Source: Streptomyces naganishii JCM 4654 (lineage in GTDB: Bacteria > Actinomycetota > Actinomycetes > Streptomycetales > Streptomycetaceae). From it: a DNA stretch of 64,000 bases. The notes below the pieces were generated by a model. The model was given only the letters and a program-made list of their open reading frames with translations. It made no database searches and was not told where the DNA came from. Position numbers and translations under genes: made by a program. The stretch lies in contig NZ_BMVF01000011.1 in assembly GCF_014650575.1 (NCBI RefSeq), forward strand, positions 1 to 64,000, read 5' to 3'. How positions within the stretch are numbered: position 1 is the stretch's first letter; every line of letters begins with the position of its first letter. Below, piece after piece: positions 53,721 through 63,104 of this stretch.

Positions 53721-56576
53721 TCAGTGGACTGCACCGGGATCGACGGACGAGCCACTCGACGGTCGGTCCTGCGCCGACATCTCCCGGAAGCGGGCCGCCA
53801 GCTCGCTGCGCGAGCGGATGCCGAGCTTGGAGTAGACGTGCGTCAGGTGGTACTGGACGGTCTTGACGGAGATGAAGAGCTCCAGGGCTGCGTGCTGGTT
53901 GGTGGCGCCGTCCGCGACCAGGCGGGCGACGGCCTGTTCCTGCGGGGTGAGGCGGGCCAGGCCGGGGGTGAGACGGGCGGTGTGCAGGCCGCCGGCCTTG
54001 AGTTCGCGGTCACAGCGCTCGACGTAGGTGCGGGCGCCGAGCGCGGCGTAGGCGTCGCGGGCGTTCTTCAGGACGGTGTCGGCCTCGCGGCGCTTGCCGG
54101 CGCGGCGCAGGGTTTGTCCATAGGCGAAGTTCACCCGGGCGCGGTCGTAGGGGAGGGGGAGATGATCGAGGTGGGCGAGGGCCTGTTCGAACTCCTTGCG
54201 GGCGGTGTCGATGTCACCTCGGGCTGCGGTGAGCCGGCCGCGGGCCAGGCCGAGGCGGCCCATGGCGGAGCGGCGGGCACGACGGCCGGCCAGGTCCTCG
54301 TGCGGTGCGAGGAAGGCGTCGGCTTCGTCGAGGCGGCCGGTCATCACCAGGGCGTTGGCATACACGTCGGGCCAGGGCCAGAAGCCCGGCTCGTCCACCG
54401 ACAGCCGCTGGGGCAGGTGGACGAGCGGTGACAGGGCTTCCACGACGCGTTCGTAGTCGCCGCGCGCCTCGGCGACCTGGGCTCGGGCCACGCAGGACGG
54501 GATCAGCATGACCTCGTAGTGATGCGGGGCGGCGTGGGCCTCGCCCACGTGGTGCTCTGCGGCCTCCCAGTCGCCCCTGAGGGCGTGTATCTGCGCCCCG
54601 GTCCAGTGGACCAGCGGGCGACACAGCTCGATGCGCACCTCGGCAAGGTGGACGGCGGCCCGCTGCACGGTCTCCAGGGCCTCAGGCCAGGCGCCGAGTG
54701 TGAACTGGGTGCGGGCCAGCCAGCCTTGCGCCCACAGGGAGATACGGGTGGAGCCCATCCGATAGCCCGTGGGCACGGCCGCTTCGAGCCTGCGACGGGC
54801 GTCTTCCGGGGCGTCCAGGGCGATGTCCACCCAGCCGCGGCCGAGCTGGAAGCGCTGGGACTGTGCGCCGCCGGGAAGTTCGGCGGCGGCCGTCTCGTAG
54901 GCGGCCAGCGCTTCTTCGGGCCGCCCCATCGTGGCCAGGCCGAGCCCGAGCACCGCCTGCGACTCGATGGCCGAGGGGTCGTCTGGGTCCGCCAGCTCGA
55001 CGGCCCGGCGGGCCCAGGCGACGAGGTCGCGGCCGTCGAAGCGGCCGAGTGCGTGCAGGACGCGCCGCTGGCAGATCCTGGCCATCAGCTCGGTGTGCCG
55101 CGCCGACTCGCAGCGTTCCCAGGCCTGGGCCAGGAAGGCGTCGGCCTCGGCCGGACGACCGCGCATGATGGCCAGGTAACCGAGGACCGCGCCCCGCAGG
55201 ATGTCCGCGGGGAAGCTCTCCAGTTCCGCCGCGAACGCCGTGGCCTGTGGCACGTCGCCGGCGCCGATCATCGCGTCGACGGCGCGCAGCAGCCGGTCCT
55301 CCCGTACGGCTCGCACGGTGCTCAGGCGACTGGCCCGCACCAGGGTGTCGGCCACGGTGGACCACTCGCCGGCCAAGGCGTGTTCGGCGGCGTACGTGTC
55401 GAGTTCGTCGGCCAGCGCGTCGTCCGCCGTGCTGGTGGCGGCGACCCGGTGCGCCAGCCGACTGCCGCGGTCCGTGGTGACCTCGACGGCGCGGTGGTGC
55501 AACTCGGCGCGATGGGTGAGCGGAATATCGGTGAGGACGGCAGCCCGGACCAGAGGATGGGTGAAGGACAGCTGGGCGTGTCCGGGGTCGATGGTGGCGG
55601 TGAGCAGCCCTGCCACTCGTGCTTCGTCGACGGCGGGCAGGGCGTCGGCGACGCCGGCCAGTTCGGTGGCCTCGGCGAGCGAGGCGTCGTCGCCGAGGAC
55701 GGAGCATGCCTGGACCAGTCGGCGGGTGCTCTCACCGCATTGGGCGAGCCGGTGACGGACGGCCGCGGCGTAACGGGCGGGCGCGGGCAGTTCGGGCCGC
55801 CAGTCGTGCCAGGTCTCGGGGGGCAGTTCGCGCAGCAGTTGCGTGAGGTGGCGGGGGTTGCCCAGTGTGTGGCGGCACAGGTGGCGGGCTGCGGGCAGGT
55901 CCAGGGTGAGTCCGTGGACCTCGTAGGCGAGCCTCCGGACGCCCTTGGCGGTCAGTGGCCCGGGCCGTACGGCGGCGTCCTGGCAGCCGTCGAGGAACTC
56001 CAGGGTCCGCAGGGCCGACAGCGGCAGCTCCTCGTGCGCTCTGCGCATGTCGTACAGCTCGTACGGTTCGTCCCGCGCGATCAGGAGGACGAGCACCCGC
56101 TCGTTCGACATCCGGCGCACCGTCGACCGGATGGCACGCAGGCTCTCCGCGTCGGCCCAGTGGGCGTCGTCGACAATCACCACCAGCGGCTCGGTCTCCT
56201 GCGCGGTCGTCCACTGGCGGAGCAGAATCCGGGAGGTGCCGAGTACGGCGTCCGGGGACGTGGGGTCGGGCAGAAAGGTGCCGTCGCCAGTGCCGTTTCC
56301 GCAGGCGCGGACGAGCTGGTCGGCGACGCCGAGCGGCAGGTTCGACTCCCACGCGACCCCGGTGACGCGCAGCACACGGGGCGCGCGCCCTCCGGCGCGG
56401 TCGCGATGGGCTTCCAGGGCCTGCTCCACCAGGGCCGTCTTGCCGATGCCGGCCGGTCCCTCGACCAGCACCAGGGCGGGAGCCCCCGTGCAGGCGGAAC
56501 CGATCGAGCGGGTCAGCGCGGCGACCTCGCCGACCCGCCCGATCAGGCTTCGCCGCAGCTCTGGACGGTCATTCAT
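53721..56576 (-). CDS. LAL-type LuxR-family ATPase regulator, BenR-like
   Basis: This 951-residue protein starts with an AAA/NB domain (Walker A GPAGIGKTALVEQ at about 40-52; Walker B PLVVIVDDAHWADAESLRAI). A long TPR-like helical middle follows, then a C-terminal LuxR HTH (LTPQEQAVARLVADGATNQ, KTVQYHLTHVYSKLGIRSR). LALs sense effectors and activate catabolic genes. In corynebacteria and rhodococci a LuxR-type BenR sits with the benzoate genes, so this is probably the benABCD activator. The ATG at 56576 overlaps the transporter gene stop by 8 nt, so it is co-transcribed with the ben operon. Confidence 0.82.
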   Translation of the reverse strand: MNDRPELRRSLIGRVGEVAALTRSIGSACTGAPALVLVEGPAGIGKTALVEQALEAHRDRAGGRAPRVLRVTGVAWESNLPLGVADQLVRACGNGTGDGTFLPDPTSPDAVLGTSRILLRQWTTAQETEPLVVIVDDAHWADAESLRAIRSTVRRMSNERVLVLLIARDEPYELYDMRRAHEELPLSALRTLEFLDGCQDAAVRPGPLTAKGVRRLAYEVHGLTLDLPAARHLCRHTLGNPRHLTQLLRELPPETWHDWRPELPAPARYAAAVRHRLAQCGESTRRLVQACSVLGDDASLAEATELAGVADALPAVDEARVAGLLTATIDPGHAQLSFTHPLVRAAVLTDIPLTHRAELHHRAVEVTTDRGSRLAHRVAATSTADDALADELDTYAAEHALAGEWSTVADTLVRASRLSTVRAVREDRLLRAVDAMIGAGDVPQATAFAAELESFPADILRGAVLGYLAIMRGRPAEADAFLAQAWERCESARHTELMARICQRRVLHALGRFDGRDLVAWARRAVELADPDDPSAIESQAVLGLGLATMGRPEEALAAYETAAAELPGGAQSQRFQLGRGWVDIALDAPEDARRRLEAAVPTGYRMGSTRISLWAQGWLARTQFTLGAWPEALETVQRAAVHLAEVRIELCRPLVHWTGAQIHALRGDWEAAEHHVGEAHAAPHHYEVMLIPSCVARAQVAEARGDYERVVEALSPLVHLPQRLSVDEPGFWPWPDVYANALVMTGRLDEADAFLAPHEDLAGRRARRSAMGRLGLARGRLTAARGDIDTARKEFEQALAHLDHLPLPYDRARVNFAYGQTLRRAGKRREADTVLKNARDAYAALGARTYVERCDRELKAGGLHTARLTPGLARLTPQEQAVARLVADGATNQHAALELFISVKTVQYHLTHVYSKLGIRSRSELAARFREMSAQDRPSSGSSVDPGAVH

Positions 56577-57003
56577 TGGCGAGCACGCTAGCAGCGCCGC
56601 CCAGGGGTCCGGGGACGGAGGCGGCCGGGGCGGAGGCCAGTGCGGCGGACCGGCGCGGGACGAGGCAGGTCACCAGGGTGCCGACGACGGCGACGCCGGC
56701 GAAGACGTAGAAGGGGTGGCGCGCGGAGAGCCCCGAGCTCATGAGCGCCCCGCCCACGAGGGGGCCGCCGATGCCGCCGATGCCGCCGAGTCGGCCGAAC
56801 CCGGCGAACCAGGTGACTCCGGCCGCGCGAGCCACGGTGTCGTAGTAGGTGGAGACGAAGCCGTGGGGGAGGACGGGGACGACCGTGCCGTAGGCGACGA
56901 GGTCGTAGCCGGCGAAGACGAGGGTGGCGGCGGTGACGGCGGTGATCCAGCGCAGGGTGGCGCGGTGCCGTGGATCGGTGGTTCTGAACTGCGGAGTGTT
57001 CAT
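56569..57003 (-). CDS. BenK-like aromatic-acid MFS transporter with a large internal deletion
   Basis: The product is 144 residues against about 440-460 for intact AAHS-family benzoate transporters. The N-terminal helix (ITAVTAATLVFAGYDLVAYG, TVVPVLP; conserved Asp in helix 1) is followed directly by sequence from the last third (GFVSTYYDTVARAAGVTWFA, GFGRLGGIGG, GPLVGGALMSSG, YVFAGVAVVGTLVTCLVPRR). About 300 residues are missing in frame, so the stop and the overlap with the downstream regulator are kept. It is very unlikely to transport. It keeps the normal operon position after benD. Confidence 0.75.
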   Translation of the reverse strand: MNTPQFRTTDPRHRATLRWITAVTAATLVFAGYDLVAYGTVVPVLPHGFVSTYYDTVARAAGVTWFAGFGRLGGIGGIGGPLVGGALMSSGLSARHPFYVFAGVAVVGTLVTCLVPRRSAALASAPAASVPGPLGGAASVLANE

Positions 57004-57141
57004 CGGGGACTCCGTGTTCGGGTGAGTGAACGGGTGTTCGCTGCCCGGCCGCGAGAGGGGGGAGGCGGCCGGGCAGCGGCGTGTGGGGAGGCGATCTGCA
57101 TCAATCGGGTGGGGGGAAGCAAGGTGCCGGGGGAGTGACGG

Positions 57142-57918
57142 TCAGCCGAGGTCGCCGCCGGCCACGGGGAGCACCGTGCCGGTGATGTAGGACGCCTCGT
57201 CGGAGGCGAGGAAACAGATCGCCGCCGCCTGCTCGTCGAGGGTGCCGTAGCGCTTCAGCAGGGAGGAGGCGAGGGTCTGGTCGATGTGGGCCTGGAACCA
57301 CTCCTTCTCCCGGTCGCTCCGCAGCGCGGGGGTGCCCCGGGAGATACGGCGTGGGGGCGCCTCGGTGCCGCCCGGTGCTGTCGCGACCACACGGATTCCG
57401 GCGTCGGCGCACTCGAAGGCGAGCGACGCGGTGAGCGCGTTGATGCCGCCCTTGGCCGCGGAGTACGGGATGCGGTGGATGCCGCGGGTCGCGCACGAGG
57501 AGACGTTGACGATCACGCCGTGTCCTTGCCCCATCATGGTCGGCAGCGCCGCACGGCAGGACCACAGGGTGGTCATCAGCGAGCGGGTGATCTCCGCCTG
57601 GATCTCCTCGGCCGTGAACGCGGTGAACGGTTTGAAGTTGATCGCGCCGCCCACGTTGTTGACCAGAACGTCGATCCGGCCGTGGTGCCCCCGCGCGGCG
57701 GTGATCGCGTCCTCCGCCCCGGTGTACGACTCCAGGTCGGCGATGATGGCCTGTGCGCCCAGTTCGGCGGCCGCATCGTGAACGAGTTCGGACCGGTCGA
57801 CGAGGGTCAGCCGGGCGGATTCGGCGGCCAGTCGGCGGGCGACCGCGAGACCGATGCCCTGGGCCGCTCCGGTGACCACGACGTTCTTGCCGGCGAACCG
57901 CTCGACATGCACGCTCAC
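57142..57918 (-). CDS. benD: Benzoate cis-diol dehydrogenase
   Basis: This 258-residue SDR has the NAD-binding motif VVTGAAQGIGLAVARRLA, VNNVGG, and the catalytic Ser-Tyr-Lys set (VNVSSCATRG, then YSAAKGGINAL). It oxidises and decarboxylates benzoate cis-1,2-dihydrodiol carboxylate to catechol. The GTG at 57918 overlaps the benC stop (GTGA). It is the last enzyme gene of benABCD. Confidence 0.9.
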   Translation of the reverse strand: MSVHVERFAGKNVVVTGAAQGIGLAVARRLAAESARLTLVDRSELVHDAAAELGAQAIIADLESYTGAEDAITAARGHHGRIDVLVNNVGGAINFKPFTAFTAEEIQAEITRSLMTTLWSCRAALPTMMGQGHGVIVNVSSCATRGIHRIPYSAAKGGINALTASLAFECADAGIRVVATAPGGTEAPPRRISRGTPALRSDREKEWFQAHIDQTLASSLLKRYGTLDEQAAAICFLASDEASYITGTVLPVAGGDLG

Positions 57919-58958
57919 GCGGCCTCCGCCGCGGTGCGTACGGTGGCCGGGGTGAACTTCTCGTAGTGGAAGCTCGCGGGGACCACGCCGAGGGAGGCGA
58001 TGTGACCGCGTACGGCCTCGACCATGGCGGGCGGCCCGCACAGGTAGACGTCCGCGTCACCGTCGTGCAGCGTTCCGGCGTCCATCAGCCCGGTGACGAA
58101 GCCCTTGTTGAGGGCGGTGCTGGAGGGGTCGGCGACGCAGTGGTCGAATGTGAAGCCGGGGATGACCTCCGCGTAGTCGCCCAACGTGTCCAGGTGGACG
58201 AGGTCCTGCTCGGTGGTGACGCCGTAGAGCAGGTGGACCGGACAGGCCGACGGCTGCTGGGCCATGCGTTCCAGCATCGACAGCAGGGGCGCGAGGCCGG
58301 TGCCGCCCGCCAGCAGCAGGGCGGGGCGGGAGAGCTCGCGCAGGTAGAAGCTGCCCATCGGGCCGGTGAACTCGATGCGGTCGCCGACGTTGGCCCGCTC
58401 GGTGAGGTAACCGGACATCACGCCGCCCGGGGTGATGCGCACCAGGAACGAGATCTGCCGCTGGGCGGGGCCGGAGCTGAAGGAGTAGGAGCGGGTCTGG
58501 TCGGTGCCGGGCACGGCGATGTTGACGTACTGGCCGGGCAGGAAGTCGAGGCCCTCCCGGTTGTCGACGTCGAGCGTGAACTCCACCGTGGTGGCGGAGA
58601 GAGGCCTGAGGTCGGCCATGGTCGTGGCGAACGTAGCCGGGCCGGTCTTCGCGGCGGCCGAGGAGGAGGGAATGCGCAGAACGAGGTCGCTGTGCGGGGT
58701 CATCTGGCAGGGCAGGCAGTAGCCGGCTGCCGCCTCGTCGTCGGTCAGGGCTTCGTCGATGTAGTCGCCGCCGTCGTAACTGCCCGATTCACACAGTGAC
58801 TTGCAGGTGCCGCAGGCGCCGTCGCGGCAGTCGAGAGGGATGTTGATCCGGGCCTTGTAGGAGGCCTCGGCGACGGTCTCGTCGGGGCGGCACTCGATGA
58901 AGCGGGTGATGCCGTCCTCGAAGTTCAGGGCGACCTGGAAGGACATGCGGGAGCTCAT
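57915..58958 (-). CDS. benC: Benzoate 1,2-dioxygenase reductase
   Basis: This 347-residue reductase has an N-terminal plant-type 2Fe-2S ferredoxin (Cys44, Cys49, Cys52 in CRDGACGTCKSLC and Cys84 in LPCQM). An FAD domain (RSYSFSS) and an NADH domain (LLLAGGTGLAPLLSMLE, YLCGPPAMVEAVR) follow. It passes electrons from NADH to the dioxygenase. The start lies 18 bp after the benB stop. Confidence 0.92.
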   Translation of the reverse strand: MSSRMSFQVALNFEDGITRFIECRPDETVAEASYKARINIPLDCRDGACGTCKSLCESGSYDGGDYIDEALTDDEAAAGYCLPCQMTPHSDLVLRIPSSSAAAKTGPATFATTMADLRPLSATTVEFTLDVDNREGLDFLPGQYVNIAVPGTDQTRSYSFSSGPAQRQISFLVRITPGGVMSGYLTERANVGDRIEFTGPMGSFYLRELSRPALLLAGGTGLAPLLSMLERMAQQPSACPVHLLYGVTTEQDLVHLDTLGDYAEVIPGFTFDHCVADPSSTALNKGFVTGLMDAGTLHDGDADVYLCGPPAMVEAVRGHIASLGVVPASFHYEKFTPATVRTAAEAA

Positions 58959-58976
58959 TTCAGCGGTCTCGGGGGC

Positions 58977-59483
58977 TCAGACGTGGTAGATGTCGACGAC
59001 GTGGTGCACGTAGTCGTTCTTCAGGACGACCTTCTTGCGCGTGATGAGCGGTTCGGGCCCCGACAGGTCGAGGGTGTAGTACGACGTGCCGAAGTACGTG
59101 TCGACGGCCTGGTAGCGGTAGTAGAGCGTGAACCAGTTGAAGCGCACGTCCACCGTGTCGCCGTCGCGGCCGGTGACCTCGACGTCGGTGATGTTGTGAC
59201 CGGTGCGCGGCTCGGGCAGGCTGGTCGCGCTGGAGCGGTCGGTGCGGATGCGGAAGACGCGGTCCTCCAGACCGGCCCGGCTCGGGTAGTAGATCAGGGA
59301 GATCTCGCGCTGCGGGTCGCGGGTGAGTTCGTCGTCGTCGGCCCAGGCCGGCATCCAGAACTCGGCGTCCGGGTGGTAGCACTCCAGCCACTTCTCGAAC
59401 TCGCGGTCGTCCAGGTACCGGGCCTCGCGGTAGAGGAACTGCCGGATCGCCTCAAGGGCGGTTTCGTCGATCGCCGTGGTCAC
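58977..59483 (-). CDS. benB: Benzoate 1,2-dioxygenase small (beta) subunit
   Basis: This 168-residue protein has the cystatin-like fold typical of ring-hydroxylating dioxygenase beta subunits: IRQFLYREARYLDDREFEKW, LECYHPDAEFWMPAW, LIYYPSRAGLEDRVFRIRTD. It stabilises the alpha3beta3 hexamer. The GTG at 59483 overlaps the benA stop (GTGA). Confidence 0.92.
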   Translation of the reverse strand: MTTAIDETALEAIRQFLYREARYLDDREFEKWLECYHPDAEFWMPAWADDDELTRDPQREISLIYYPSRAGLEDRVFRIRTDRSSATSLPEPRTGHNITDVEVTGRDGDTVDVRFNWFTLYYRYQAVDTYFGTSYYTLDLSGPEPLITRKKVVLKNDYVHHVVDIYHV

Positions 59484-60829
59484 TTCGCCTCCTCCGACTC
59501 CAGGGCCATGCGCAGGGTGTGGAGCCAGTAGCCGTGCTGGATGGGGTAGAGGCCCTCGTCCTCGGTGCGCACGCCGCTGGCGATCGGGTTGATGCCGATC
59601 TTCTTGGCGTCCTCGTCGGGGCCGCCGATCTGGTGCACGGCGCCGCGGCTGAGGTCGTTCCAGGGCATGGACTCGGCGAGGTAGGTCTTCTGGCAGGAGC
59701 GGAACTCCTCCAGGTCGTCCGGGGTGGCCATGCCGGTGGCGTTGAAGAAGTCCTCGTACTGCCGGATGCGGCGGGCACGGGCCTCGGCCGGCTCGCCTTT
59801 GGGGGCGATGCAGTAGATGGTGACCTCGGTCCTGTCGACGGAGATGGGCCGGAAGTGCCGGATCTGGGAGCTGAACTGGTCCATCAGGTAGACGTTCGGG
59901 TACAGGCACAGATTCCGGGAGACGCCGATCATCCAGTCGGCCTTCTCCTTGCCGAACTCGGCGGCCAGCTCGTCCCGCTTCTCGTACAGCGGCCGGTTGG
60001 CGGGGTCGAGCCACTTGGTCCACAGCAGCAGGTGGCCGTGGTCGAAGGAGTAGAAGCCGCCCTGCTGCTTGGACCAGCCGCCCGCGTCCATCGTCTTCGC
60101 GTCGTTCTTCGACTCGCCCGAGGTGCGGCGGGCCTGGGTGGCGGCGTAGTTCCAGTGGGTGGCGGAGACGTGGTAACCGTCGGCGCCGTTCTCCGCCTGG
60201 AGCTTCCAGTTGCCGTCGTAGTAGTAGGTGGAGGAGCCGCGCAGGACCTCCAGGCCCTCCGGGGACTGGTCGACGATCATGTCGATGACGGCTGCCGCGT
60301 CCCCCAAATGTGCGGTGAGCGGCTTGACGTCCGGGTTCAGGCTGCCGAACAGGAACCCGCGGTAGGACTCGAAGCGGGCGACCTTGGTCAGGTCGTGCGA
60401 GCCGGCGGTGTTGAACTGCTCCGGGTAGCCCGCCTCCCGCGGGTCCTTCACCTTCAGCAGCCGACCGTTGTTGCTGAACGTCCAGCCGTGGAACGGGCAG
60501 GTGAAGGTGGTGCGGTTGTCGGTCTTGCGGCGGCACAGCATCGCGCCGCGGTGGCTGCACGCGTTGATCAGGCAGTGCAACTCGCCTTGCTTGTCACGGG
60601 AGATGACGACGGGCTGACGGCCGATGTACGTCGTGAAGTAGTCGCCGACCTCGGGGATCTGGCTCTCGTGCGCGAGGTAGACCCAGTTCCCCTCGAAGAT
60701 GTGCCTCATCTCGAGTTCGAAGAGTTCCTCGTCGGTGAAGACACTGCGTCGGACCCGGTACACACCGTTGTCCGCGTCCTCCACGAGGGCGTCTTCGAGG
60801 ATGGTCCGCGCACGGCTGAAGTCGGCCAT
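59480..60829 (-). CDS. benA: Benzoate 1,2-dioxygenase large (alpha) subunit
   Basis: This 449-residue catalytic subunit has the Rieske ligands Cys91, His93 (CSHRGAML) and Cys111, His114 (CPFHGW). The mononuclear iron site shows Asp217, His220 and His225 in ENGADGYHVSATHW. It adds O2 to benzoate to give the cis-1,2-diol carboxylate. The ATG at 60829 follows AGGGACGGG; the in-frame upstream ATG at 60904 is less likely. It leads the ben operon and is divergent from the LysR-cat operon. Confidence 0.93.
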   Translation of the reverse strand: MADFSRARTILEDALVEDADNGVYRVRRSVFTDEELFELEMRHIFEGNWVYLAHESQIPEVGDYFTTYIGRQPVVISRDKQGELHCLINACSHRGAMLCRRKTDNRTTFTCPFHGWTFSNNGRLLKVKDPREAGYPEQFNTAGSHDLTKVARFESYRGFLFGSLNPDVKPLTAHLGDAAAVIDMIVDQSPEGLEVLRGSSTYYYDGNWKLQAENGADGYHVSATHWNYAATQARRTSGESKNDAKTMDAGGWSKQQGGFYSFDHGHLLLWTKWLDPANRPLYEKRDELAAEFGKEKADWMIGVSRNLCLYPNVYLMDQFSSQIRHFRPISVDRTEVTIYCIAPKGEPAEARARRIRQYEDFFNATGMATPDDLEEFRSCQKTYLAESMPWNDLSRGAVHQIGGPDEDAKKIGINPIASGVRTEDEGLYPIQHGYWLHTLRMALESEEAK

Positions 60830-60956
60830 GTTCCCGTCCCTTTCACCTCGACCGGGCCGGCCGACTTGGCCGGCGGCTTCGTTTCCATTGCTTTGCAGCA
60901 CCATGGCAGCGCGGTGAAGAGTCGGCCCCAGACATTCCCCCAGGGTTGACCCAGGG

Positions 60957-60987
60957 GGGTATTGATATCAGCGCCGTCTCAATACCC
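60957..60987. promoter_or_regulatory. Inverted repeat in ben/cat divergent promoter
   Basis: GGGTATTGA (60957-60965) and TCAATACCC (60979-60987) form a 9-bp perfect dyad with a 13-base spacer. It contains the T-N11-A-type ATA...TAT core of LysR sites. It lies between benA and the LysR gene and is a likely operator for the LysR regulator (CatR/BenM-like). Confidence 0.65.
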
Positions 60988-61070
60988 TCGAACCGGATAT
61001 TTGTGGGCTATGGGGTTCGCTCTCTACGCTGAAGCGCATTCGAGGGCCCCGTAGGGAAAGGGGCAGCCCG

Positions 61071-61970
61071 GTGGAACTCAGGCACCTTCGGTATTTCGCG
61101 GCCGTCGCCGACACGCGTCATTTCGGAAAGGCCGCGGAACGCCTGCACATGGCCCAGCCCCCGCTCTCCCAGGCCATCCGCCGGCTGGAGATGGAACTGG
61201 GTGTGGACCTGTTCACCCGTACGACCCGGCAGGTCGCCCTGACCGCCGCCGGCGAAGTGTTCCGCACCGACGTGGAGCGCATCCTCAAGGCCGTCGACGA
61301 GGCGGTGGTGAGGGTCGGGCGCTTCGCCTCGGGGCTGGAAGGGGTGCTGCGGGTCGGCCTGACGGGCTCCGCCTCGTACCGGCAACTGCCCGCACTTGCC
61401 CGACTGCTCAAGCGCAAGATGCCGCACGTGATGATGGAGGTGCACACCGAAATGCTCACGCCCGCCCAGGAGCTCGGGCTGATCGAGCGGCGCCTCGACG
61501 TCGGCGTCCTGCGCCCGCCGATCCGCCAGGAGGGCATCGCTCACCGCCTGCTCGCCGACGAGCGGCTGGTCGTCGCCGTACCCGAGGAACACTGGCTCGC
61601 CGAGGCCGACGCGGTCCGCGTCGAGCAGCTGCGCCACGAGGACTTCATCATGTACGGTGCCGCGCTCGGCTCCGTCGTCAACGACGCCGTCGTCCGCAGC
61701 TGCCTCGCCTCCGGCTTCTACCCGCACCGCGCCTACGAGGTCACCGAGACCTCGGCCGCCCTGGCCCTGGTCGCCGCCGGGCTCGGCGTCGCCGTCCTGC
61801 CCGACTCGATCCGCTCCGCGCCCCGTGAGGGCGTGGTGTCCAGGGACATCGAGGATGCGCTGTCCGTCCCGCTGGTCCTGGCATGGCGCACGGAGGACGA
61901 CTCACCGCTGGTGCGGAACCTCCTCGAAGTGCTGGAGCGAAACAACGCATTCATCGAAGGAGTGGCATGA
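61071..61970 (+). CDS. LysR-family regulator of catechol/benzoate catabolism
   Basis: This 299-residue LTTR has an N-terminal HTH (RHLRYFAAVADTRHFGKAAE, RLHMAQPPLSQAIRRLE) and an inducer-binding domain with VGLTGSASYRQLPALARLLK and LALVAAGLGVAVLPDSIR. CatR/BenM-like proteins respond to cis,cis-muconate or benzoate. The GTG at 61071 is preceded by AAGGGG. The stop overlaps the catB ATG (ATGA), so regulator and enzymes are co-translated. Confidence 0.88.
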   Translation: MELRHLRYFAAVADTRHFGKAAERLHMAQPPLSQAIRRLEMELGVDLFTRTTRQVALTAAGEVFRTDVERILKAVDEAVVRVGRFASGLEGVLRVGLTGSASYRQLPALARLLKRKMPHVMMEVHTEMLTPAQELGLIERRLDVGVLRPPIRQEGIAHRLLADERLVVAVPEEHWLAEADAVRVEQLRHEDFIMYGAALGSVVNDAVVRSCLASGFYPHRAYEVTETSAALALVAAGLGVAVLPDSIRSAPREGVVSRDIEDALSVPLVLAWRTEDDSPLVRNLLEVLERNNAFIEGVA

Positions 61971-63070
61971 AAATCGTACGGACGGAGGCAATTCCCTTCG
62001 CCATTCCTTATGCGAAACCACTGAAATTCGCCAGCGGTGAGGTGCACACCGCCGACCACGTCCTGGTCCGGGTGCACACCGACGACGGCCTCACGGGAAC
62101 CGCAGAGGCGCCGCCCCGCCCGTACACCTACGGCGAGACCCAGGAGTCGATCGTCGCGGTGATCGACAAGATCCTCGCGCCGCAGATCCTGGGACTGACG
62201 GCGCTGGAGCGGGAGGCCGTGCAGGCCCGGTTGGACCGCACCGTGGGGAATCCCACCGCCAAGGCGGCGATCGACATGGCCCTGTGGGACATTCTCGGCC
62301 AGGCCGCCGGGATGCCGGTGTCCGGACTGCTCGGCGGCTACACCGACCGCATGCGGGTGAGTCACATGGTCGGTTTCGCCCCCGCCGACGAGATGGTGGC
62401 CGAGGCCGAGCGGATCCGCGACACCTACGGCGTCACCACCTTCAAGGTGAAGGTCGGCCGGCAGCCCTACACCGAGGACGTCGCTGCCTGCCGTGCACTG
62501 CGCGAGGCCCTCGGCCCGGACATCGGGCTGTACATCGACGGCAACCGCGGCTGGACGGCGTCCGAGTCCGCGCGCGCCCTGCGCGAGATGGCCGACCTCG
62601 GTCTGACCTTCGCCGAGGAGCTCTGCCCCGCCGACGACGTCCTGGGCCGCCGCTGGCTGGTCGCGCAGAGCCCGCTCCCCTTCATCGCCGACGAGAGTGC
62701 CACCCGCACCGGCGAGGTGACGCGCGAACTCCTCGGCGGCTCCGCCACTGCCATCAGCATCAAGACCGCCCGCACCGGGTTCACCGCCTCCCAGCGCGTG
62801 CTGCACGAGTGCGAGGGGCTGGGCGTCGAGGTGGTGATGGGCAACCAGATCGACGGCCAGGTCGGCACCCTGTGCTCGGTCGCCTTCGGCGCCGCCCATC
62901 GCTCCACCGCACATCACGCCGGCGAGCTGTCCAACTTCCTCGACATGACCGACGACCTCCTCACCGAGCCGCTGACCATCGAGAACGGCCACCTGCGCAT
63001 CCGCGAGGGTGCCGGACTCGGCATCGACATCGACCCCGACAAGCTGGCGCGCTACCGCCAGGACCGCTGA
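61967..63070 (+). CDS. catB: Muconate cycloisomerase
   Basis: This 367-residue enolase-superfamily enzyme converts cis,cis-muconate to muconolactone. Visible are FKVKVG with the catalytic Lys pair, the metal ligand Asp in YIDGNRGW, Glu in FAEELCPADD, and Asp-Glu in FIADESATR. The next catalytic Lys is in ISIKTARTGF. The N-terminal capping domain is KIVRTEAIPFAIPYAKPLKF. It is the second gene of the catRBAC-type operon. Confidence 0.92.
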   Translation: MKIVRTEAIPFAIPYAKPLKFASGEVHTADHVLVRVHTDDGLTGTAEAPPRPYTYGETQESIVAVIDKILAPQILGLTALEREAVQARLDRTVGNPTAKAAIDMALWDILGQAAGMPVSGLLGGYTDRMRVSHMVGFAPADEMVAEAERIRDTYGVTTFKVKVGRQPYTEDVAACRALREALGPDIGLYIDGNRGWTASESARALREMADLGLTFAEELCPADDVLGRRWLVAQSPLPFIADESATRTGEVTRELLGGSATAISIKTARTGFTASQRVLHECEGLGVEVVMGNQIDGQVGTLCSVAFGAAHRSTAHHAGELSNFLDMTDDLLTEPLTIENGHLRIREGAGLGIDIDPDKLARYRQDR

Positions 63071-63104
63071 CCCCTTCCGAGACCTTCAGAAAGACGGGAC
63101 GATC

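Noticed and set aside
54519..56591. A 690-codon open frame antisense to the LAL regulator
   Set aside because: Gly/Val-rich shadow without domains or ribosome site; the minus strand has Walker motifs and an HTH.
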